This document shows positions 46,101 through 59,400 of a DNA stretch of 64,000 nucleotides, one piece after another; position 1 is the first letter of the stretch; each line of letters starts with the position of its first letter. The stretch is from positions 538,496 through 602,495 of the forward strand of contig WNKI01000001.1 in assembly GCA_015350385.1 (NCBI GenBank), in the 5' to 3' direction. This stretch comes from Aculops lycopersici (Eukaryota > Arthropoda > Arachnida > Trombidiformes > Eriophyidae). The notes below the pieces were generated by a model that was not told the origin of the DNA, did no database searches, and saw only the letters and a list, made by a program, of their open reading frames with translations. The translations under genes were made by a program, and so were the position numbers.

Positions 46101-49100
46101 CCAGAAAGCCAGTTGGTCTAGGCGGGCGCGCTTGAAGGGCCACTTGACTTGTTAATTGAGTGGTAGTAGTAGTGGACTAAATCGACTAGCCGGCAAATTG
46201 AGCTCTCCTCTCGCTCATCCGGAAATTTGAAACTCCCTCGGCGCCGATGCTCGCCCCTCACTCGAGCGGCCGCCCGGACGGACCTCGGCTCGCCAATGCA
46301 AGGAACAGAACACAGACCACGCCCCGTTTAGCGAGCGAGAGGTCATTTGATTGAGTGGTGTCAATGATGAATGAGTTGCTCTTTTCTCTCCCTCTCCTTC
46401 GTCTTGTCGAATTCCGCTTTGCTATTTGCCCGTGAGAAAGGAAGAGTTTGTCTCTAGGAGCATCGATCATGTCGTTGCTTTTGCCACTTTGCTCCTGCAG
46501 CCAAGTCATGGTCGTTCGTCGCGCTGGGAAATAGAAAGTGAGAGAGAGAGAGAGAGAGGGGGGAACCGGAAGGATAATTCAATTTGCCAAATTGGTACTC
46601 TAGCGACACCACCTTCCTTCGAGAAGCATGTCGCCCGTCGAGTGACGCAAGTAAACTCAAGCGAGTGTCCGTTTGGCCCATCGCTTGTTGTTGTTATCGT
46701 GGTCGTTGGTGTTGTTTGGTGGTTGTCCCTTGGAGTTGGAAGTCGAATTAAGCGGCAAGATTCAAGCGCAAGTCTCAAGTTTAGCCAGAATTGTGAGTCA
46801 GGTGAAATGGGCGAGCTAAAGGGAAACAAGCGAGCAATTAACGTCAGCCAGTGGACCGGTCAACTGCTGGCGACTCCTCTGGTGGCCCCACTGGCGACGA
46901 GAGGTTAGCTGGTGGCGAGAAAACTAAAGGCGGCCGAACGGACGAGCGGCCAGCTCAATTAGTGCGCCTCACTACTAACTTGTTTGCGATACTGTTAATT
47001 TTAATGGCCACTGCCGCGACTGTTATTAGATACACACACAACTGGCAACAATGAAACTTTCCTCCCTCCACTAGCGCCACTTCGAAGGCCGCCACTTGAC
47101 CAGTTCTCAGCCTTCTATCGTCGTGATCAATGTTGGTTGCCTCACAAGGGCGAGCAATTAACAGCAACCAGCGGAGCAAGTGGCTGACCGCTGGCCAGCA
47201 GCTGGATCCTGAACTGGATGCTGGGCGGCTAGAGCGCACAGGAGCAGCAGCAGCAGCAGAAAGTAACACAGTAGCAGTGGGGCAAGAGTGGAAGCAGCAA
47301 GTTGGCTGCAACAATTGGCGCGCGCAGGTAACCTGATCGTGGCTGCAGCGTCGACGTCGCCGAGACTATCATATGCAAATTAACGTAATTGTCCTCCTCC
47401 TCCTCCTTCTCTTCTTTATCGTCGCTCCTATAAATGGCTCCGCTGTTCGTTTCGTCTGCAAATTTATTTGAACACTCGAAACCGAGGGAGACACAATCAC
47501 TAACGAGTGATTTTCTCGGGCGAGTTAGCGAGCGCAAGTGCAGAGAAGTCAACAGGCCCAAAGTTGCCGCCCAAAGTTGAGCTTCCCCTCTAAAGAGACG
47601 AGGTGGGCTCTCCACTGATTGATCTTCATCTACCTGAGCGCAACAGACGGCCACTTGTGGCGCTCAGTTGGAGAAACGATTTGAGAGTTTTTAAACTTCT
47701 AGTGCTCAGTTGTATCACTGAAAATTATGAGTGAAATTTTGAGCGCGGCGCCAGTGGGCACAAGAAATAACAAGTGGCCGCCGGAACTCACGACCACCGA
47801 CTCGATGACGATGAATTCCCAACGGGCAACCTGATATCCGCAGTTGGATTTAGCTGCTGCTGCTCATGCGGATGTTTCCTAAGATCCGATTGTTAGGTGG
47901 GTGCCTCGAAGTGATACATGTGAAGTTCGGTTATTGGTCGTTGAAGTTTTCGAAGATCTCGACTGAGAGGAAAGATTCGAGTTGAGTTTAGGAAAGGGAA
48001 CCGAAATGACCATCATCAAGTTGGCTGGCTATTTTAAGGGAGTTTCCGGCGCCGCGAGCAGTAGACACATAAACGCAATTGGAGGACGCAATTGGAAGCG
48101 GATTAAAGAGGAAGGAGGAGGAGGAGAAACCAACGAGCAACTAGCCAAGGATTCTTTTAGATCCTCATCAGATCAAATCATCGACGATCATGAAATCGCA
48201 TTCACACGAAACTAATTTGTTTGTCTCTCTTGCTCATTATTTCTTATGATAAAAATAGAGAGAACCCCACCTTTTAGATTCGCAGTTGCACTTTCCTTTG
48301 CTCCAAGGCGTTTGATACGCTGACGCTAATGTTAATGCAAATTCTGAGCAATTTGCCCAAATAGAACCAAGGATCCAGCTAAACTGAAACAATTGACACG
48401 AAGAATTAAACGATTTCTTCTCGCTTATTCTTTCTTCCTCTCTTCCTCTCTTGCCACTTTGTTCGTCCCTTTGATTCAGATCAGATGGAATCGATCATTT
48501 GGTTGGCTGCCAGGCAAAAGCTTTGCTGCTTAGTTTTGGTGCGAGTCCAGTTATTAAAGAGAAAAAGACTAACTAACGGAGGGAGCAAATGAAACAACAA
48601 GTTCACCAAATTGCATTGCTCATTTCGGGCTGGACTTTTGGCCCAGTGAATGTGAGTGCACGCAAATTAAACGCCACAACATCAACATTCAGACCATTGC
48701 CCACTGAACATCTGAGACCAACTAACTGATGGCAGGCAAATGGTAGCGGTAGCGGCGGTGGCAGTGGCAGTGGCAGCAGTAGCGGTAGCGGTCGCGGAAA
48801 AAGAAGCGAGAGCAACTCTGCCTGGCAATCTGAATTTTTCAACCGAAGAGGCCAAATTGATCTGGTCGAGGAGATAACACGACGACCAAGTGGACAGATT
48901 TGCCACAAGGAGAGGAGAAAATTTCAAATTAACATTTCGCATTTCGCATTTAGTTTCTCCATTTCTACTTCCAGCCTCTCGTTCTCTTTCTGTCAGTCTC
49001 TTTTAATTTGTCAGTCTCCCCTGCGTTTGCTTGAGTTGCGGTTACCGATGCCACCACTGCCACTTCAGATGGTTTTACAAAATTGACACACACGCACACT

Positions 49101-50383
49101 CGCAGGAGAAAAGGAGGAGAAACAGAGGAAAAGAGTCTCTCGCAAAACTGACAATAATTAACATTTCAAGTTGGATTTGGACTCGCGGGTCTTCGGTTGT
49201 CGTCTCGTGCAAACTGGAAATTGGAGGATGGCTCTCGTTTTTGGCCACATCGTCGCATCGAGAGGCTCAAATTCCGCCAGCCAGTCAGTCAGTCAGCTTC
49301 ATTTCATCTCATCGGTTAAGTTGACTTCATTTACTCGCTTGCTACAGTCGACTGGCTGGCAAGTGAATGAATATTTACATCGAGATGCGAGCAGTCGAGA
49401 GATGATCTAATTTGTCATGTTGTGTAAGATTCATAAATTCGTTGCAACTTAGGGTCAGCGCTAATCGTCGGCCAAGATGTCGGATGGAAATTTGAAAACT
49501 TTTTTGCTCGCACAAAATCTGTCAGCGTCGTTGCCTTTGGAGGCTGTCGCCGCCGAGGAGAAGATACCTAGCGTTTGGCGAGAGAAACAACATCAGGTTC
49601 TGCTGAAAAATCTCCTCAACCCTCAATCGGCCACCAGGGGGCCGCTCGAAACTTTGCCGGCCAGAGCGACGAGCAACAGACTCAATGTTTCTAGAGCTGA
49701 AGTTAAGTTGAAGTTTAAGGAAACTCTGCTGGCTGGATAGAGCTCACTTATTGCGCAATCAGCGGAAGTTCAATATTGACTCTGCGAGGCGCTCGGTGGT
49801 TTGCGCGCGTGAAAGTTGAAAATTGTCGCGGCGCGCTGAATTTAATGTCCATCGAGCAGCACGAGCCGCGAGTTGTTGGCTTTGGCCGCCAGTGTTGTCG
49901 CCGCAACCACCGAGTCGTATAAAGGGAAAAGCTGCAAAGGCCCACGAATCAATCAGAGACTCTGGGGCAAGTGAGCGTTTGTATGAACCTCGGGGATGCA
50001 GTTCGAGTTTGTAGCGTTGCGGCGGAAGTTGCGTCGCTGGCACGCGAGTTGGCCACTTGATGGATCGATCGCAGCGCATTATAATTATGCAGCGAGCGTT
50101 TATATGCGATCACTAAACTTGGAGCTTTCTCCTCGACCTCGCGACTTTGATGGCCTCCTACTGGCTGCTCGCTTTTCACTTAGTTGCAGCCAGCAGAGAG
50201 AAAGTGTCCCGTTCGGTCGCTAAGTACTCGAGTTGCTCTCTGATGTCGGCTTTCGTTTCCAGGGATCAATCAGCAGCCAATCAGCAAGCGATCAGCAGTT
50301 GGCACAGCGGATGCTGCTATTTGACTAACTGGCCTTTCAAGTGATGCTATTCCATCGTTGCAATCCCACGAAGTTTTAAAGAG

Positions 50384-50410
50384 GTTAGTGTTAGTGTTAG
50401 TGTTAGTGTT
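50384..50410. repeat. (GTTAGT)n repeat
   Basis: Four and a half units. The same unit appears at 15553-15572. It resembles but does not equal the arthropod telomere unit TTAGG, so it is listed as a simple repeat. Confidence 0.85.
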
Positions 50411-53400
50411 TGGTTTTGGTTTTGGTTGTGTTGCCTCTAGTTGCCTCTAGTTGCCTTCGAGGTTCCTGCAGGAACAACACAATTGCAACAACTCCAACTG
50501 CAGCCTCGCGAATGCCAGCGACACTCGAGGCAGCTCACACTCGTAACAACACCAACTGGCCAAATAATAAAAGTGACGCAACAGCGCCGCCAACTGAACT
50601 CGACTCGTGGCACAAACGACACGAGCAGAAGTTTTGTCGTCGCCGTTGCTTCTGTTGCGGTGGCGGCGGTGGCGGCGGTGGCGGCGACCACCGCCGCTAA
50701 AGCGGCATCAGCGGTGAGAGCGCCAACAATAGCACCAAACTCCGGTGGCCGCCGCGGGCTAGCGGAAGCTCGTCGGTGGCCGCAGCGGCCGTCAGCAGCA
50801 AACGCCAATTGCACTGCAAAAAGGCGATTGAGAGATAAAATTATCGCCGCTGCCAAAGCTCTCGAGTTGCCAGAGAAGATGGCCATTACGTAACTCGTGG
50901 CGCCGCTTGCCCTCTTGGTGTAGCGTTAGGAATGTTGCACGAGCTGCAACTTGAGCCGCCGCCGACGACGACGTTGACTGGCATTAAATTTGATTGCGCC
51001 CATTTGGCTCTGCACATTGGGCGTCACTTTGTATTCACTCTGCCCTTATTTTGCCAGAAAGAGAGCGAGAGAGTGACTGCCAGGAAACGAGTGCGGCGGC
51101 CCACTTTACTCTAAGGCAAGCGCCGACTCAAAGGCGCCAAATTGAATTCATCGGCCGCTTTGTCATCTCGACTGACCGAGCGGCCAGTTGGAGCTAGCAG
51201 ATAAGCGCGGCGGCCACTTGTCAGTTTAGTGGCCAGTTCAGCTTGTTGCCATCATGTTCCGGTGCGAAGTTATCACTCGCCAGTCTCTCGTCTCGCGGCT
51301 AAAGTTAAACTCGAAGCGACCAGCTGAAAGGCCACTTTACACTCGCTAGTTAGGTAAACGCCGCCACCGCGACTTGCCATCGACGAACGCCTTGCGACAA
51401 CTTTAGCCGCCGAAGCGGTTCAAGGCGGAGGGCAAACTTTGTGCGTCATCCGGCGCACTGTTTCAACTAACTGCCAACGCAACGATCATTGCAAAGGGAA
51501 AGGGAAAGGGAAAAAGGAGAAGAGAAGGGGACAGGCAATAGTAAAGAGAGCAAACAAACTATAGGCAGGCGAGTTTCTCTTGTGTTTGTCATTCAAGTTG
51601 GAGGAGATAACGTGGCGTTGTTCAATTTGATATATATTTATAATTATAATAATTGCGCCTCTCCCTCTTTCTTTATATCTCCTCTGGTGTCACATTGTGT
51701 TTGCCTCCTCCACTGACTCAAGTTTAGCCAGCTGATCGGGGCTCGTGTCGCACAGTAAGGGAGTGCGCGAGTGAGCGAACGCAGCCGAGGGACCTAGCGA
51801 CTTGCTGGCTCCTCGTGCCCTGGTGGCCAAACACACGGAGCGCAACACTTCGCCAGTCTCGTCTGCTCGTCATTGTCATTTAATGGCGCAAATGTCAATG
51901 GAACTAACGATGCACAATCCATCTGCTGCTCGCCCGGCAACCAGAGTTAGCTCAACGCAACGCAACGCAACGCAACACAACTACAATACCAAAGACGATA
52001 CTCGATTTAAAGCGCCCGCTCTTTTGCCAGCCGGAAGCCAACGAGTCGCCAAACGAATGGGACGCAAATCGCTCGCTTGCTCGCCGCCACCAACTCTCGA
52101 GTCTCGCGAGTCCAGCGCGATGAGTCAGCGGGACGGAAATTGCGCAAGCGAATGATCGGCGGCCACTGGCGCCGATGCAATTTGTTTGTCCAGCCGAGAG
52201 ACTCATTCAAGGCACGTGAATTGCTCTCGCTCTTTCCTCCTCCAGAATCCGATAGCGAGAATCTGCTTTATAAGCGACGAGAGTCTTAGTTTGGCGGCGG
52301 AAATAAGCGCACTGATTTCCATAGGAACATTATGGGATCCACTGGCGAGCTTTCAACTCGCCCACTGAGCCGATGAGCGAGCAAGCGAATGGACAATCTA
52401 CACAGACGTGCGACATATTAGATGAAGTTCAGTTATTACAGACTCCATTGCTTCAAATTGGCAGCTTGAGATCAACTTCCGGCTTCAACTACTACAATAT
52501 TCCGCTCGAACGTTGCATTGCGAGGCCAAAAGTTGGCCGCGATTCGTGGCGCAAGATCAATTCTCTGTCTCTGTATGTGTAACTGTCTATCTGTTTCGGT
52601 TCCACTCGCGCCATTGACTCACCCCAAGCAACAACACGACGCAACGCACCACCAAACTCGAGCAGCGGACTAAACCCTCGTCGTGCTCGTTTAATCGCGT
52701 GTCTTGTTCCTCGAGGACACTACACGAAACTAGACGAGACGAGACGAGACGCGAGGAAACGAAACGCCCACTAAACGATCATTTGGTTCCATGTTCCGTC
52801 TAATCTGCAGTTGAATTGTAAAACCCAGCAACAATCCTGCAGAGCTGAGTTTTCCAAACTGCCATTCGCACTAAAGACTCACAGTCATATACAATGAAAA
52901 AACGGAAACTCTCCTTGGCCTCGAGGGAATCTAACGGCTTACACTAGTTTTCGAGTCGCAGACTAAACCAAACTCAACTAAAATAAACTGAATTTTTCCT
53001 CTCTTTATTGTGGTGACGATGACGAAACTCGAAACACAATCGACGGCTCCTCTTGTTATCATTGGATTTCGATGGGTTTTCCTCTGTGTCTCTTTCTTTT
53101 TCAAATCCAACCAGCTAGCTCTAGATTCGCCTCCGTCGTCCCCCTCTCCCTTTCGATGGCCCCAAGGCGCATTAGTCGTCACAGAGCCAACTGGCAACAT
53201 AGTGGAGTTCAGTTGAGTTAGAGTTGATTGAAACTAACTCTAAATCCAAATCCAAATCCAACTTCAACTTAACTGAGAATCAGCAACGAGAAGAGAGGAG
53301 AATAGTGCTAGCCTCAGGCACTCGACCGGAAGTCGAGTGGACGGCCACCTGAGGCAGGTGAGCTGAGGTGGTTATCGATTGCCAGCGTATCAATTGCTAC

Positions 53401-55474
53401 TCAATGGTCTTTCGAGGGTTGAGTTCGTGCAAATTGGTCTAGTGAAAACTCACCCTCTCCAGCTCGAGCTCTAGCCCTGGCTCTGGCTGTTGCTCTTTTG
53501 CCTTGTAATAATGTTTTGTTTGCTCTCGGATGTGGCCGCGAGTTTTGTTTTCCTTGGTCTTGGGTCCTTTCAAGTTGATTGCGTAACAAGCTCCTCGTGT
53601 GCGATTCAGTTTCCACGCAAAAAGCTCGCGCTTCAGGCGCGTGGCAAAACCTAGCGACCGGCCGACCGGCTAACGATTGATTGATTTTCGCTTGGGTGTG
53701 TTTGATGAATCGGTTGTTTGCTGGTTCCGTCTCTGTTTTGAGTTGAGTTTGCATCCACCTTCGTCTGCAGGATAAGTTTCTCGAATTTTTCACCAGTCCT
53801 GCCACTTCAATTCAAGCTCAACTCACCGAAAAACGGCCACCACGACGACGCCCACGACCACGAGACCATAACAAAGAGAAAGACGCCCATCAGCCAACCA
53901 GTTGGTCGGCACGTCGCTCTCCATTGTGTATGTGCTCGTGTGTAATCCAGCGGTAACCTAAATTTGTGCGCCGAGATACCCGAACAACTCGCAGCTATCC
54001 AAGTGGCCGACCGACCGACTGGTTGGCGAGCAGGAGAAAAATTGAAGATGATCCACAGGAAGTGAGCCGAATGATTGATAGGCACAAGCGCGCGAGCGAG
54101 CGAGCGAGCAAAAGAGCAACGGGCACATAGACTCGCGGCAGCTAGGTGATCGTATTGGTGGTTGTTGTTGTTGTTGCCACGAACACTTCTGCAGTTCACT
54201 TGACACTGATCCTCTTCTCGGGTTTGCGTCGTAGTGAGGCGCTTCTTTGTGGCGGCCATTCAAGTTGTCGGATTGTTGAATAGAGAGCAATAGAAGGGAA
54301 GTGGCAGCTTAAGTCTGGTGCTGGAATTTTGGCTTGGCGCGTGTTGTTATTTGGAGAGGGCTCCGCGAGCTTCCGAGTTCGACGCAACAACAATCAGTCG
54401 CTCGCTTTGAGGGAGCTCGCCGGCATCGCTGCCACTCGATCACGCGCCCAACTCGAGCCGTCGTATTATGACATCAGGTTATCGGCGGCCGTCGCTAGGT
54501 TATCCAGTTAGGTGGTTGGCTGACTCAGTTATCAGCGAGCAAACTGATAGCTCGAACCCGAGCGGCCAGGTGAGCGAGCAAGTGGTTAGCGGGGCAATTG
54601 TTGTTGCTCGCTCTCGCTCTCGCCGTTGTAACGACGTGCGTGCCTCTAATCACTCACCTCGTGGTGGCTGGTCCCTTTCTTTATGGGCAAATTATATTCC
54701 ATCGTGCGCGCTTCTCTCACCAACCAGACTCGTCGCTATCAAATAACCGATCGGATTGAGTTGCAAACAATATGGCCACCGATTAGCTGGTGGCTGGCTT
54801 TGCTCCGCTGCTCGTCGTGTCAGATGATATCGCGGGCCAACAAATCCAATGAATTTGGTGGCTCAATTTGGCCCGCCGGCCAGTCGGTGCCTTTTCTCTC
54901 TTCCCGAGTTCCTGAATGGCTTCCTGAATGATTGGAGAGCCGGGCGTTTTGTTGGCAATTGGTTTTTGCGGCAAACTGACCGACGAGAGGCTCGTCGTCG
55001 TCATCGTTGTAGTCGACACCGAATTTCCATGTCGCTCGCGCAAAGAGATCAGATCAGAGCTCAACTGGAAGCTCAAGAACTTGAGGAGGGGAAGAGGAAA
55101 AAACTAAACGATCGCCAGTCGATCAGTAAGTCGGCGAGTCGAAGGCAGAGGAGATTTGAGAGACTTTTGGCATCTGGCTGCTCACTCTTAAAAATGAGCG
55201 GACCAGCGAGCAACTTACCTGGCGAAATCAGTTTGTTGTGTGCGAAAATAAGAATCTTTTAATCTTCTTAATCTAAATAAATCTGTCTCTCTAAATTTAA
55301 TCTAAAAACTAACAACGCGCTTCCAAGTCGCCGCTTAAGCGTTAGTTTTACTCGCTGCTAGTTCTAGTTCTAGCAAAAGTCTTAGTCTTAGTCCTAGTTT
55401 TCTCCTCCGCCTTCCTCCTCGTCTTAGTCAGTCGTCGGCGCTACCGCTGCCTTTTGTTGTCGCGCCTGCCAATC

Positions 55475-55550
55475 GGATCCGATCCGATTCAATTCGATTC
55501 GATTCGATTCGATTCAACTCAACTCAACTCTACTCAACTCAATTCGATTC
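55475..55550. repeat. Pentanucleotide GATTC / CAACT repeat block
   Basis: Roughly fifteen five-base units, changing from GATTC to CAACT and back to GATTC, within 1 kb upstream of the first recognised teneurin exon. Confidence 0.85.
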
Positions 55551-56431
55551 CTGGTAGTTTTCTGGTGCACACTTTCAAGTTTACCTTTGTCGCGCTAGCC
55601 AGTGGCCAGTGCGGCTGCCTTCCCCCAGTGCCACCGCCGAAGGCGCCGCGCTGTCCACAAAAGCGGCGTGAGCAATGCCAATGTAACAGGCGATCGAAGT
55701 TGCCGATTGTGGAAAGAGTAGCGCACTCCTCCAGCTTAAAGTTGGCGGAGGTTTGCTGGTTGGGCATCGAAGCTCATCGCATCGCATCGCATCGCATAGC
55801 ACAAGCAGAAACTACACACAGTAGTGCAATGGGAAAACAAGCAAATGGCAAAGGGCGCTCGCTGCGACTGCGCGCCGAGTTCTCGTTTCGCAGGATCCGA
55901 ATCGGATTCAGTGGTGCGCACAGTGCGCACAAAACGGAGCCAAGTGAAGCCAAGTCGGCAACTCGAAACTTTGCTCGGCAGTGCCGAGTGAAAATGGAAA
56001 CACGATTTCTCGCTGCGAGCGTCCCACTGGCAGATTTGCACTCGTCGCGTTCACGTCACTTGTGCAGCGAGTAAGTGAGATCGAAAAAGACAGAGAGAAA
56101 AAATCATTGTCATATCATCGCTTGTGCCCTCCATTCTATAGGAGCAAGTGGAGGATTTGTCAAATTGAAGAGATTTCCATTCAGCCGGCAAGTGAAACAA
56201 GAGAGCAAGCAACCTGAAGGTTATGATGATCAAACGAGAAATACTCACCTCTCGAGCACAGAAAGATTGATACAAGAAAACCGATACAAGACAACTACAA
56301 ACAGAGAGCAAAGGGCGCAAGAGCGTAAGAGCAACATGACAACCAGTCAAGAGAATCAAGTATGCAATTAGATCAAATCTCTAGCAAGTTGAGTTATATT
56401 GAAAGTAGAAGAAGCAAAAGAGCATCTAAAC

Positions 56432-59400
56432 ATGAACACCAACAACAGGTACCACCCGCACACCGGACTGCCACCGCTGCCGCCGGTGCCCCCGCCGGGT
56501 AGCAACAATGGCCCCAGTGGCGGCTACTACATAGCCTATGGGCGCCAGCAACGCACCCAGCAACCACCTGCTTCGGCCGGCACCTGGAGCCACCGGAACT
56601 TGAACTTGATGGAGCAGGAGCTGCCACAAATGGAGCAGCAGCAGCAGCAGCAGCAACCGCAACAACAACAACAATATTATCACACCCTAACCTATCAACA
56701 ATATCAACAGCAACAGCAACAACAAAACGAAAACTACTACTCGCAACTATCGAGTCTCTACCGGCAAGAGCCAAGTGATACCTCAATCAGCAACCACCTC
56801 CAGTCCTCCATCACAAAGTCGAGCCAGCGAAGCCTGAGCTCCATTTTGTGCGCCAAAAGCGCAGCCAGTCGCCAAGATCACCTGGCCAACTTGGCAGGCC
56901 ACCACCATCACCACCGATCGTCGGGTTGTCGGTCGAGTTCAAAGTGGAAGTACATTTGCAATGGGCTTTTAGTTTTGAGTGTCATATTTGTTATTAGATA
57001 TTCTTTTTACTCCTACTCAACGCCAAGCGCAACAACAACAACAACAACAACACCAACCTCAATGCAACCGCAACTTCCACTGGCCACGATGCAAGCGGAC
57101 GGAATCAACTATCCGCCTCAAATGCAACCGCCCAATCTGGTTCCACCAATACCAATGCAAGTGCCAGTGCCAATGCCCCCGAATCCAAACAACTACCTGC
57201 CAACAGATAGACTTTTACCCCACGGTCGGTGCAACCATTCGGGCCAATGCCTCTGCTTTCCGGGTTTCATCGGCCCGCAGTGCGAGTTTCGCATGCCAAC
57301 AAGAGTGATACCAGCAGCAACAACTTCCACTAGCAACACCAATATTAATCAACTACCTGTTAGCCAGCAAACGGCGCAACCCAATCAGCAGCAGCAGCAG
57401 CAGCAGCAGCATCAGTTACAGTTGCAACATCAATTACAAATGCAACTACAACTTCAGTTGCAGCAACAACTCCAATTGCAACAACAACGACAACTTCAAG
57501 CTCAACAGCAGCAACAGCAAGCTGAATCCTCGATACTCAAGTCGCTAGTCACACCACAACAACCACAACAACAGCAGCAACAACAACAGCAACAACAACA
57601 ACAACCGCAACAACCACCGCAACCAAAGCCAGCAAATAATGAGCCCCAAGCGCAGTGCTCGCCTCAATGCTCCAAAAACGGAGGCCAGTGCCTAGAGGGC
57701 GAGTGCGTTTGTGAGCCAGGTTTCTATGGGCGCCACTGTAGTCTGAATGGATGTCCAAGTGGTTGCTCGGGAAGAGGCGAGTGCTTGCGAGTTTCAAGCG
57801 ACTCGAATTTGTCCTACTTCAATCCAACCTCCTCCCAGCAACAACCACCTGTGGCCGAGTGGAGGTGCCAGTGTCAGGCGGGCGCCTCAGGTGCCGATTG
57901 TTCCGTCCTAATAGAGCAACAGTGCGACGACGGAATCGACAACGACAGAGGTAAGTTTTAGTTTATTTAGTTTTGTTTACCGGAAGCTTAGGGGTCAAAG
58001 TGGACGTCTCATCTCATCTTCAAACTGCAGATTATAAAGCATCCGACTCGCTAACTAACCAACCAAATTTCATCGTCTCCTCGCCCAAAACAAATGCAAA
58101 AAATGCCACGCCAACAATAGACGGTCTGGTGGACTGCGCCGATAGCGAGTGTTGCGGCGACAAGGTTTGCCAAAACAGCACTTTGTGCATGAAGTCACCC
58201 GATCCCCTAGACATTTTAATGAGAAAACAACCACCCCCACCAACTTCGTCCTTCTTCCAGCGAATGCAGTTTTTGGTCGAGAAATTCTCGTCCCAAATCT
58301 ACAGCAACCCTAAGGATTTCAACGACAGGTAAGTTGAGTGTTCCCACTTTAAATGGCCAAGTTAGCGAGAAGCGAAACATGACACCTGTCAGTGGCCAGC
58401 GCAGTCAAGCGCAACCTGTTACTCTATAACAACAACAACAACAACAACAATTATCGCTACTATTGCTACTGATCCAACTCACCAATACTCAAAAGCTCTA
58501 ACTCAATCTCAACAACAACTGCTCTCCATCTCTCTATAAAAAATCATCAAACTCTTTATACACTCAATCTATCAGCCCAATGTCTTCGCTAAACGTCGAG
58601 TAAGTTCGTCGTACTCTAAAACTCTCAACTCTATCTGTTGCTACTCAAACTCAAGCTTCGATTGATATCCAAAATCTTAGACCAACTAACCTGTTAAAAT
58701 TTAACCACCCAACAACAACCCTAAATAGTCGCGCTTCTGTGATTAGAGGTCGTGTCACCTACATGCGCCAGGGAGTTACAGGTGTTCGCGTCTCGGTGGC
58801 CGGCCAAAGCACCTTGGGCTCCACGCTAACTCGTGACGGCGGACACTTTGACTTAATGGTTAATGGCGGCGGCGCCGTCATCATCGAGTTCCGCCGCGAA
58901 CCCTTCGCCACCAACCGAAAGGCGGTTCGGGTTCCTTGGAACGAGATCGTCCTCATGGACGCAATTGAACTGTCGCTAGATAATACTCAAGAGTTGGGCG
59001 CTAGCTCGTCCACCGGAAGTTTGACGGACGGCGGCGTTCAGTCGAGTCTAAATGAATTGGAATCCAGTAACAATAACCAGCAGCCAAGTTGCTCGGTTCA
59101 CAACTACAAGCTAATGAGATCTCATATTGTTACCTCGAGCACAAAGTCAACCAGAAAATCAGTCTCGAGTCAGCAGCAGCAAAATCAAGTCGCAAGCACA
59201 AAGTCAAGCCAAAAGTCAACGCAAACATCTCGAAGTGCAGCAACAACATCAGCAGCAATCACAACAAACAACTTGCCGCAACAACCAGAGCAAAAAACTA
59301 TTGTCTTGTCGGGACACACTTGTCATCCAAATGAGCAGCAACAGCAAACAACGAGCAGCAACGACTCAAGCAACGAGTCGGTGGCTCTTGTTGACATTTC

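Larger units (their letters stand above)
36001..48000. other. Non-coding low-complexity region
   Basis: No convincing exon. Features seen are a GACTGC repeat (36890-36920), an ATTACT-type repeat (38741-38795), a perfect 10-bp inverted repeat with TAATTG arms (40162-40188), CTACTT/TTACTT tracts (42218-42262) and a GTTGC repeat (45243-45267). There is also a (GA) run (46540-46558) and ACCTGTT/AACAGGT at 36979, 38426, 40751 and 41015. ORFs of 100-180 codons near 41416, 42411, 44912 and 46426 look like GC-driven chance frames. Confidence 0.4.
48001..56431. other. Non-coding region upstream of the first recognised teneurin exon
   Basis: Repeats dominate: GGTAGC/GGCAGT at 48742-48790, GTTAGT at 50384-50410, GGTGGCGGC at 50658-50687, GGGAAA at 51496-51512, CAACG at 51957-51976, GACGA at 52733-52750, TCCAAA at 53243-53260, GATTC/CAACT at 55475-55550 and CATCG at 55775-55798. 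The promoter and any upstream exon encoding the rest of the teneurin cytoplasmic domain should lie here or further left, but none could be identified. Confidence 0.4.

Noticed and set aside
50384..50410. Interstitial telomere repeat
   Set aside because: The unit is GTTAGT, not the arthropod TTAGG or the vertebrate TTAGGG. It is treated as a simple repeat.
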